Part shown: positions 29,988-36,570 of the stretch, in pieces | Layout: every line of letters begins with the position of its first letter | How positions within the stretch are numbered: the stretch's first letter is position 1 | From: Micromonospora purpureochromogenes | Lineage (GTDB): Bacteria > Actinomycetota > Actinomycetes > Mycobacteriales > Micromonosporaceae | Direction of reading: 5' to 3' | DNA length: 64,000 bases | NCBI RefSeq assembly: GCF_900091515.1 | Contig: NZ_LT607410.1 | Location: 4,030,001-4,094,000 of the forward strand | Program-made: the position numbers and the translations under genes | Notes under the pieces: generated by a model | Databases searched by the model: none | What the model saw: the letters and a program-made list of their open reading frames with translations, nothing else | What the model was told of the DNA's origin: nothing

Positions 29988-31494
29988 GCGGTGTCCACTT
30001 ACGTTCGTCGGATTGGTCGCTGCCGGAATTTGTCGTACCCGTTGGGTTGGGTGTGGTTGTGCCTCGTCGTCGGGATCCCAACGGGCCTCGGGTCGTGTAT
30101 CGCACGGCTCGTGTAGCTCTGCGGGTGACGGCTGGGCAGCGGCGGCGGTGTTTCGGATTGCTGCGCTCGGCCGGTGACGTGTGGGCGTGTGTCCTGGAGG
30201 TCAACGCGTGGCGACGCCGTCGCCAGGATGCGCCGCTGGCTGGTTATCAGCAGTTGTGTCGGGAGTTGTCCGGGCCGGGGCCGGGCACGTTCGGCGAGTT
30301 GGACAGCACGGGTGCCCGGTCGGTGTTGCGGCGGTTCTCCGATGCGTGGTTCGCGGCGGCGAAAGCCCGCCAGGACGGTGACCTGTCGGTGCGGTTTCCG
30401 CGTCGTCGGCGGGCGTTGATGCCGGTGCGCTGGTATCACGGCACGTTCACCCTCGACGGCCGTCGGGTCCGCCTCCCCACGGCCAGGGGCACGTCGCCGT
30501 TGTGGGTCAGGCTGGCGCGGGAGGTGCCCTACCCGGTCGAGCAGGTCCGCTCGGTCACCCTGCTGTGCGAGGGCGGCCGGCTGTTCCTCGACGTGACCGC
30601 CGAGGTTCCGGTGGCAACCTATCCGGCGGGCCAGGGGCCGGACCCGGACCGGGTGGCGGGGGTGGATGTGGGGATCATTCACCCGTATGCGGTGGCCGGC
30701 CCCGCTGGTGAGGGGCTGTTGGTGTCGGGGCGGGCGATCCGCGCGGAGCACCGCATGCACCTCGCCGACACCAAGACCCGCCGCCGCGCCGTGGCCCGCA
30801 GGGCACCGAAGCCGGGCCAGCAAGGGTCACGGCGGTGGCGGAAATACCGGCGGCGGGCGCGGTTGGGGGAGGGTCGGCATCGGCGCAGGGTCCGGCAGGC
30901 CCAGCACGAAGCCGCCCGCACGGTGGTCTCGTGGGCGGTAGAGCAGCGGGTCGGTGTGCTCAGGGTGGGTGACCCGCGAGGGGTCCTCGACATCGACGCG
31001 GGGCGGCGGCACAACCTGCGGCTGCGGCAGTGGCAGATCGGCCGCCTGATGCAGGTCCTCACCGACAAAGCTGTCCAGGCGGGCATCACCGTCGACACGG
31101 TCAACGAGCGCGGCACCTCCTCCACCTGCCCCGCCTGTCTGCGGCGGGTGCCGAAACCCCGTGGCCGGACCCTGACCTGCCCGCACTGCAAGTTCTCCGG
31201 GCACCGCGACCTGATCGCGGCAGCCATCATCGCCACCCGCACCCCGGGCGGCGGACCCACCACCCCCACAGCAGCCGTCGCGCTACCCGAGGTGGTCAAG
31301 CACCGTCGAGCCGGCCGACACCTTCCCGGTGCCAGCCAGTCCCGGCGTGATCCCCGCCGCCCACCACAGGCGGCGAGAGGATCAGTTGGCCCGCGGAGGC
31401 CCGCCTCACCACCAGGTGGGGAGTCGCTCGCCCAAACGGCGAGGATCCACAACGGTGCATCGGAAACCCGGTGAACACGTTTAGTGGACACCGC
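29988..31494 (+). mobile_element. TnpB-only insertion element
   Basis: A single tnpB gene is framed by a 12-bp perfect inverted repeat: GCGGTGTCCACT at 29988-29999 and AGTGGACACCGC at 31483-31494. The matching continues loosely inward (TACGTTC versus AAACGTGTTC). There is no TnpA partner and no evident target duplication. The left end also carries TTAC at 29999-30002, a tetranucleotide used at IS200/IS605-type cleavage sites. Boundaries are inferred from the repeat alone. Confidence 0.55.
30047..31474 (+). CDS. tnpB: TnpB-family RNA-guided nuclease-like protein
   Basis: Up to 475 aa from TTG 30047; GTG 30053 or 30059 are alternative starts. The fold order is N-terminal OrfB region, RuvC-I (RVAGVDVGIIHPYAV, Asp207), then RuvC-II at residues 300-320. 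Next is a zinc ribbon (CPAC at 361-364 and CPHCKF), then RuvC-III (GHRDLIAAAIIA, Asp388). In the RuvC-II strand the usual Glu of the I-E-D-L pattern is Gly308, followed by Asp309 (VLRVGDPRG). A Glu lies instead at position 354 in VNERGTSSTCP. The C-terminus has an 80-residue basic extension. A guide RNA, if made, would overlap the 3' end of this gene. Confidence 0.85.
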   Translation: MGVVVPRRRDPNGPRVVYRTARVALRVTAGQRRRCFGLLRSAGDVWACVLEVNAWRRRRQDAPLAGYQQLCRELSGPGPGTFGELDSTGARSVLRRFSDAWFAAAKARQDGDLSVRFPRRRRALMPVRWYHGTFTLDGRRVRLPTARGTSPLWVRLAREVPYPVEQVRSVTLLCEGGRLFLDVTAEVPVATYPAGQGPDPDRVAGVDVGIIHPYAVAGPAGEGLLVSGRAIRAEHRMHLADTKTRRRAVARRAPKPGQQGSRRWRKYRRRARLGEGRHRRRVRQAQHEAARTVVSWAVEQRVGVLRVGDPRGVLDIDAGRRHNLRLRQWQIGRLMQVLTDKAVQAGITVDTVNERGTSSTCPACLRRVPKPRGRTLTCPHCKFSGHRDLIAAAIIATRTPGGGPTTPTAAVALPEVVKHRRAGRHLPGASQSRRDPRRPPQAARGSVGPRRPASPPGGESLAQTARIHNGASETR

Positions 31495-31496
31495 AC

Positions 31497-31502
31497 TAGC
31501 GT
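31497..31502 (+). promoter_or_regulatory. -10 box for histidine kinase gene
   Basis: TAGCGT ends 6 nt before the ATG at 31509. Its -35 position falls inside the right end of the TnpB element, so the insertion may have altered this promoter. Confidence 0.4.
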
Positions 31503-31508
31503 CGCGGT

Positions 31509-32699
31509 ATGACCGACGGACCCGCGCGATGGTGGCAGCGCCGACCGCTCGCCGGTGACGCGCTCTTCGCCGCCGCCCTGGTGCTGCTGGAGATCGCCTT
31601 CCTGCTGCTCACCCCGCCGGAGTTCTGGCCCGGGCGGATGCCGGGCGCGCTGGCGTGGAGCCTGCTCGCGGCCGCCCCGGTGGCGCTGCGCCGGGTCGCC
31701 CCGTGGACGGCGGTGAGCCTGGCCGTGGCCACCCTGATGCTGCCGGTGCTGCTCAAGCTCGCCCCCGGCACGCAGGGCCTGGCGTTCATGGTCCTGACGT
31801 ACACGATGGCCGCGCACCGGCCGGCGCGGCAGGCGGCGCTGGCCGCGGTGCTGCTCTGGGTGCCGGTGGGGGTGACCAACCTGGTCGCCCCGCCGGAAGG
31901 GGTGCTGGCGGTGGGCCCGGGCTACCTGCTGCTCAACAACCTGCTCATCGCCCTGTTGTCGTACGCGGTGGGGCGGGCGGTGCAGGCGCGGCGCACGTCG
32001 GTGCGGGCGCTGCGGGAGCGGGCCCGGGTGGCCGAGGAGAACCAGCGTTCCCTGGCCGAGCAGGCGGTCGCCGACGAGCGGCGCCGGATCGCCCGGGAGC
32101 TGCACGACGTGGTCGCCCACCACGTGAGCGTGATGGGGGTGCTGGCCACCGGGGCGCGTCGGGTGCTGCGCCGCGACCCGGACGCCGCCGACGAGGCGAT
32201 TGCCACCATCGAGGACACCAGCCGGGTCACCTTGCGGGAGATGCGCCGCCTGCTGGACGTGCTGCGCACGGACGCGGAGCCGGCGGCGGACCTGACCCCA
32301 CAGCCCGGCCTGGCGGGGATCGAGGCGTTGGTCGAGCAGGTACGGGAGGCGGGCCTGCCGGTGACCCTGCACGTCGAGGGCACGCCCGGGCCGGTGGAGG
32401 AGGGTGTGTCACTGACCGTCTACCGGATCGTGCAGGAGGCGTTGACCAACGCGCTCAAGCACGCCGGGGAGGCCACCGCGCAGGTGCGGCTCACCGTCGC
32501 CGATGGCTGGCTGACGGTGGAGGTCACCGACACCGGGCGCGGGCCGGGACCGGGACCCGACCGGATCGGGCACGGCCTGGTCGGCATGCGGGAGCGGGTC
32601 GGCCTCTACGGTGGGACCCTGCGGACCGGTCCCCGGCCGGGCGGCGGCTTCCGGGTGTCGGCGCGGATCCCGGTGGAGTCGGTCGGGGCCGCGGCATGA
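31509..32699 (+). CDS. NarL-type sensor histidine kinase
   Basis: A 396-aa membrane sensor. Four to five hydrophobic helices fill residues 15-150. A HisKA_3 dimerisation domain follows, with phospho-acceptor His199 in RRRIARELHDVVAHHVSVM. The HATPase domain has YRIVQEALTNALKHAGEA (N box) and VTDTGRGPGPGP plus GHGLVGMRERVGLYGG (G boxes). No extracytoplasmic sensing domain of size is present, so the stimulus may be perceived in the membrane. It pairs with the response regulator 118 nt downstream. Probably leaderless. Confidence 0.92.
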   Translation: MTDGPARWWQRRPLAGDALFAAALVLLEIAFLLLTPPEFWPGRMPGALAWSLLAAAPVALRRVAPWTAVSLAVATLMLPVLLKLAPGTQGLAFMVLTYTMAAHRPARQAALAAVLLWVPVGVTNLVAPPEGVLAVGPGYLLLNNLLIALLSYAVGRAVQARRTSVRALRERARVAEENQRSLAEQAVADERRRIARELHDVVAHHVSVMGVLATGARRVLRRDPDAADEAIATIEDTSRVTLREMRRLLDVLRTDAEPAADLTPQPGLAGIEALVEQVREAGLPVTLHVEGTPGPVEEGVSLTVYRIVQEALTNALKHAGEATAQVRLTVADGWLTVEVTDTGRGPGPGPDRIGHGLVGMRERVGLYGGTLRTGPRPGGGFRVSARIPVESVGAAA

Positions 32700-32817
32700 C
32701 CCGGGAGCACCGGGCGGGCGCCGCCGGCCGGGCCACGCCGGCCCGGCACCGACGCGGGCGGCCGGGCCACCACCGCACGGGCGACCGACCGCACCAACAG
32801 CAGGACAGGGAGAGCTC

Positions 32818-33504
32818 ATGAGCGACGGTACGGCGGCGGCACGGCCGGTGCGGATCCTGCTCGCCGACGACCAGCCGCTGCTGCGTACCGGCTTCCGGAT
32901 GGTGCTGGGCACCGAGGAGGATCTGGACATCGTGGCCGAGGCCGGGGACGGCCAGGAGGCGGTGGAGCTGTCCCGGCGGCTGCTGCCGGACGTGGTGCTG
33001 ATGGACATCCGGATGCCCCGGATGGACGGGGTGGCGGCCACCCGGGCCATCGTCGACGCCCGGCTGCCGGTGCGGGTGCTCATCCTCACCACGTTCGACC
33101 TGGACGAGTACGTGGTGGGGGCGCTGCGCGCCGGGGCGAGCGGCTTCCTGGCCAAGGACGTACCGGCGGAGGAGCTGGTGACCGCGATCCGCACGGTCGC
33201 CGCCGGGGAGGCGGTGGTCGCGCCGCGCATTCTCAAGCGGCTGCTGGACCGCTTCGCCGACGTGCTGCCCGATCCGGCGGCCACCCCGCCGAAGGCGCTC
33301 AAGTCGCTCACCGAACGGGAGCGGGAGGTGCTGGTGCAGGTGGCCCGCGGGCTTTCCAACGCCGAGATCGCCGCGGCGCTGTCGGTCAGCGAGACCACCA
33401 TCAAGACCCACGTCGGGCACGTGCTGACCAAGCTGGGGCTGCGCGACCGGGTGCAGGCGGTGGTGCTGGCGTACGAGACGGGGCTGGTCCGCCCGCGACG
33501 GTGA
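32818..33504 (+). CDS. NarL/FixJ-type response regulator
   Basis: A 228-aa DNA-binding regulator. The receiver domain has Asp17-Asp18, phosphorylation site Asp63 (DVVLMDIRMPRMDG), the Thr in LILTTF and the Lys in FLAKDVPAEEL. The C-terminal LuxR-type helix-turn-helix is LTEREREVLVQVARGLSNAEIAAALSVSETTIKTHVGHVLTKLG. The ATG at 32818 follows GGGAGAG. It is the partner of the kinase immediately upstream. Targets are not apparent, although the adjacent debranching gene is convergent rather than downstream. Confidence 0.93.
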   Translation: MSDGTAAARPVRILLADDQPLLRTGFRMVLGTEEDLDIVAEAGDGQEAVELSRRLLPDVVLMDIRMPRMDGVAATRAIVDARLPVRVLILTTFDLDEYVVGALRAGASGFLAKDVPAEELVTAIRTVAAGEAVVAPRILKRLLDRFADVLPDPAATPPKALKSLTEREREVLVQVARGLSNAEIAAALSVSETTIKTHVGHVLTKLGLRDRVQAVVLAYETGLVRPRR

Positions 33505-33511
33505 TCGCTCG

Positions 33512-35605
33512 TCAGGCTTCGCGCGGCGACGTGGCCAGGCTGGTCTGCCGGTCCGTCTCCTCGCCGCGCCGATCCACGCTGCCGATGGCGTCGACCCGGC
33601 CCCACCGCCCCGGGATGTCGAGCAGTTCGATGCGGCCGAACCGCTCGGGCAACGCCGGCCCGACCACCAGATCATCCCCGCACGGCTCGAGACCGAGCAG
33701 AGTGCGCACCAGCAGCAGGGGTGCTCCGGTCGCTTCGGACTGCGGACTGTTGGCCGTCGGGTACGGGACGGGGCCCCGGGTCAACTCGCGGTCGAAGCCG
33801 CCGAAGGCCTCCGGCAGCCTGCCCTGGAAGTGGTGCGACGCGTCGATGATCCCCTCGGCGATGCGGCCCGCCTCGCAGGTGAAGCCGTACCGGCGCAGCC
33901 CCCAGGCGATCAGGGAGTTGTCGGACGGCCAGACGGTGCCGACGTGGTACCCGAGCGGGTTGTAGCGGCCCTCCCCCTCGGCCAGGGTGCGTACTCCCCA
34001 GCCGGAGAAGAGGCGGGGGCCGAGCAGGTGTGCGGCGATCCTGGCCGCCCGGGACTCCTCGACGATGCCGCTCCACAACAGGTGGCCGATGTTGGAGGAG
34101 AGGGCGTCGACCTGGTGGCCGTCGCCGTCGAGGGCGAGGGCGTAGTACTCGCCGTCGGTGACCCAGAAGTCGCGGTTGAAGCGCTGCTTGAGCTCGGCCG
34201 CTTCGCGTTCGAGCCGGTCGGCGTAGTCGGGGTCGTTCCAGAACTGTCGGGCCAGCCGGGCGCCGCGGATCTTGGCGTCGTAGGCGTAGCCCTGCAGCTC
34301 ACAGGTAGCGCGGGGCAGACCGGCCAGCCTCCCGTCACGGAACGAGATCGCGTTGGGGGATTCCTTCCAGCACTGGTTCTCCAGCCCGGTTCGTTCGTTG
34401 CGCCGCTGGTACCAGACGTAGCCGTCGCCCATGATGTCGCCGTACTCGTCGATCCAGTGCAGGGCCGCCCGCGCCTCGTCCTCGAACTCGCGTACCGTAT
34501 CGGCGTCTCCGGTCCACCGCTCGTACTCGTCGAGCAGGGTCACGTAGAGCGGGGTGGTATCGGCGGCACCGTAGTAGGGGGCCTGCGGGCGTTCCTCGAA
34601 CGCGACCAGTTCCCCGTAGCGGAACTCCCTCAGGATCTTGCCAGGCTCCTCGTCCCGGAAGTCGTCGAGCACCGCGCCCTGGTCGATGCCGAGCATGTGC
34701 AGGGTGGCAAGGGCGAGGCCCGGTGCGAACGGCAACGCCTGCAGGCTGGTGAAGATGGCTTCCCGGCCGGCGATGGTAGCGCTCCACGGAAGCCCCGCCG
34801 CAGGCAGCGTCTCGGCCGGTAGCGTCAGCGGCGAGTACCCCAGCGCGGCGAGATCGACCATGGTCCGCCGGTACGTCCGCTCCAGTGGCTCCCAGGCGCA
34901 GATCAGCTGCGGAGCCGCGCCGAGCCACTGTTGGAGGTTCCACTCGAGCCGGGACCTGTCCCGCCTGCGGCGGCCGGGATAAACATGCTCCCGGACGTCC
35001 TCACCGTCCGGGCGCAGCACCAGGCCTCGGACGTGCAGCGTCGTGCTCCACTGGCCGTGCGGTTCGATGCGAGTCTGGTACGTCAGCCCCCGTTCGTCGA
35101 CCTGCGCCGGCTCGGTGGAGGAGATGACCGTCTCCCGGCGGAACGCGTCGCGCTGGTAGCCGAGATGCAGCCGGCCGTTCTCGACGCGCCGGTACAGCCG
35201 ACCCTTCGGCGTACGCCCCTGGGCCGCCACGATCAGCGGCACGAAGTCGGAGTCCGCCTCCACGTGGACGGTGATCTCGGCCGGTTCGCCGGAGTGGTTG
35301 AGCACCGTCAACTGCTCCTCGAAGCTACCGGCCACCGACCGCTCCCGGATCACCGACACCTTCGCGTCGACGTAGTGGGTGGGTGCGCCGGGCACCAGGA
35401 AGAAACGCACCTCGAAGTAGGACGGGTCGTCCCGGGCGAGCGGGCTCAGCCGTTCACCGTTGAGGGTCAGCCGCCAGAGGGACAGGAACCGGGTGTCGAA
35501 CGAGTAGAACCCGGACGGCGCAGTGGGCTTCGCCTCCAGGTCGCCACAGCCGTCGCTCAGCACGAAGATGTTGCCGTCGAGGATCCTGATCAGGTCCGTC
35601 TTCAT
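33512..35605 (-). CDS. glycogen debranching-like enzyme, copy A
   Basis: A 697-aa cytoplasmic protein. The N-terminal half (residues 1-220) is the glycogen debranching bis N-terminal domain (ILDGNIFVLSDGCGDLE, GFYSFDTRFLSLWRLTLNGERL). The C-terminal half is an (alpha/alpha)6 amylo-alpha-1,6-glucosidase-like barrel with EEPGKILREFRYGE, TPLYVTLLDEYERWTGD and HWIDEYGDIMGDGYVWY. Activity on glycogen or another alpha-glucan is a family inference. It overlaps its SCP2-like partner by four bases (ATGA). Its C-terminal half shares a 416-bp identical tract with copy B. In the barrel entrance it has WSATIAGREAIFTS where copy B has WFMAIFGRDSIFTS, a Glu for Asp change. Confidence 0.85.
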   Translation of the reverse strand: MKTDLIRILDGNIFVLSDGCGDLEAKPTAPSGFYSFDTRFLSLWRLTLNGERLSPLARDDPSYFEVRFFLVPGAPTHYVDAKVSVIRERSVAGSFEEQLTVLNHSGEPAEITVHVEADSDFVPLIVAAQGRTPKGRLYRRVENGRLHLGYQRDAFRRETVISSTEPAQVDERGLTYQTRIEPHGQWSTTLHVRGLVLRPDGEDVREHVYPGRRRRDRSRLEWNLQQWLGAAPQLICAWEPLERTYRRTMVDLAALGYSPLTLPAETLPAAGLPWSATIAGREAIFTSLQALPFAPGLALATLHMLGIDQGAVLDDFRDEEPGKILREFRYGELVAFEERPQAPYYGAADTTPLYVTLLDEYERWTGDADTVREFEDEARAALHWIDEYGDIMGDGYVWYQRRNERTGLENQCWKESPNAISFRDGRLAGLPRATCELQGYAYDAKIRGARLARQFWNDPDYADRLEREAAELKQRFNRDFWVTDGEYYALALDGDGHQVDALSSNIGHLLWSGIVEESRAARIAAHLLGPRLFSGWGVRTLAEGEGRYNPLGYHVGTVWPSDNSLIAWGLRRYGFTCEAGRIAEGIIDASHHFQGRLPEAFGGFDRELTRGPVPYPTANSPQSEATGAPLLLVRTLLGLEPCGDDLVVGPALPERFGRIELLDIPGRWGRVDAIGSVDRRGEETDRQTSLATSPREA
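33927..34342 (-). repeat. 416-bp inverted repeat, copy A
   Basis: Read on the minus strand this tract is identical, base for base in my line-by-line comparison, to 37821-38236 on the plus strand. It lies inside debranching gene A. Immediately outside it the two genes diverge at both edges. Confidence 0.92.
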
Positions 35606-35979
35606 CCGCGCCGCCCACGGTCACGGACGACGTCCCGCGGATGTCGCGCCCCGGGGGGAGGTGCGAAGAGCCGCTCCAACAGGACGATGAACCGAAACTT
35701 TCCCTCGCTCGTTATCTCGTTCCTCAGCCACGCCGGCAGCGGTTTGGCCTCGCCACGGACCATGCGGTCGAAGAAGGCACTGTCGGCACGGATGACGGCG
35801 TCGGCGTCGGCGTCCCGTTGTGACACGCGGACGGCACCGCCGCGGATCTCCACGAACCAGTGGTCGACCGCCTGGTCGTCTTCCAGGTCGAACCGGATGG
35901 TGCCGTTCGTCTTCTTCAGCACGCGTTCGTGGCCGTGTCGTTCGAGCGCGTCGAAGAATCTCCGGGTCGTCTCCGACAT
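35602..35979 (-). CDS. SCP2-like small protein, copy A
   Basis: A 125-aa soluble protein of the sterol-carrier SCP2-like type, with the pattern GTIRFDLEDDQAVDHWFVEIRGGAVRVSQRDADADAVIRADSAFFDRMVRGE. The region from about residue 90 is basic and ends PPGARHPRDVVRDRGRRG. SCP2 domains bind hydrophobic ligands; the ligand here is unknown. It is the first gene of a two-gene operon with debranching copy A. The same two-gene unit, with diverged sequence, occurs divergently at 36193-38606. Confidence 0.8.
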   Translation of the reverse strand: MSETTRRFFDALERHGHERVLKKTNGTIRFDLEDDQAVDHWFVEIRGGAVRVSQRDADADAVIRADSAFFDRMVRGEAKPLPAWLRNEITSEGKFRFIVLLERLFAPPPGARHPRDVVRDRGRRG

Positions 35980-36100
35980 GGCACCACCACCCCCGGGCAG
36001 AAGAATCGCGACCAGGATTCAGGATCGCTCAGATTGCGGTGCCCTGACCTCACCCGGAACGGATGAGATCGACGGGCCACTCACGCAGGACACGGAGATT

Positions 36101-36117
36101 TCACCCGGTGCGGGTGA
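36101..36117. promoter_or_regulatory. possible operator between divergent SCP2 operons
   Basis: TCACCCG and CGGGTGA are separated by three bases, an inverted repeat of 7 bp arms. A further TCACCCGG half-site is at 36050-36057. A second short inverted repeat (GGCGG-TACG-CCGCC) is at 36121-36134. They lie in the 213-bp region from which both operons are transcribed, so a common repressor or activator is plausible. Confidence 0.4.
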
Positions 36118-36192
36118 TGCGGCGGTACGCCGCCACCGGTCATCGTGAGGGTGGCTGCTCGTCCGGGCTCGGGGACCTACCGGAGGAGACTC

Positions 36193-36570
36193 ATGTCGAA
36201 TCCCACCGCCAACTTTTTCGACGCGCTCGGCCGGCGGGGCCACGAACCCCTCCTCGAGGAGGCCGTCGGCAGCATCCGGTTCGACCTCGAACACGACCAC
36301 GAGGTCGACCACTGGTTGGTGGTGATCAGACGCGGCGATGTCCACGTCTCGCGGGAGGAGAGCGGAGCCGACTGCGTGTTCACGGGCAGCAGAGCGGCCT
36401 TCGACCGGATCGTCACCGGCAGGTCGCACGTCTACGCGGCGTGGGTGCGTAACGAACTCAGGGCCGAGGGTGACGTGCGGCTTGGCCGTTTCCTCCAGCG
36501 GGTGATGCCGGGGCCACCCGGCGCGCACCACCCACGGGAGTTCGCCCGCCGGGAGAGCGGACCGGCATGA
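36193..36570 (+). CDS. SCP2-like small protein, copy B
   Basis: A 125-aa paralogue of the SCP2-like protein at 35602, same length. It shares the frame NFFDALGRRGHEPLLEEAVGSIRFDLEHDHEVDHWLVVIRRGDVHVS and the ending PPGAHHPREFARRE. The ATG at 36193 follows GGAGGAG. Its stop overlaps the start of debranching copy B by four bases (ATGA). The two SCP2 genes are divergent and flank a shared control region. Confidence 0.8.
   Translation: MSNPTANFFDALGRRGHEPLLEEAVGSIRFDLEHDHEVDHWLVVIRRGDVHVSREESGADCVFTGSRAAFDRIVTGRSHVYAAWVRNELRAEGDVRLGRFLQRVMPGPPGAHHPREFARRESGPA

Noticed and set aside
30047..31474. TnpB as a proven nuclease-dead repressor
   Set aside because: The missing RuvC-II Glu alone is not enough; other acidic residues could replace it, and no regulated partner gene is identified.
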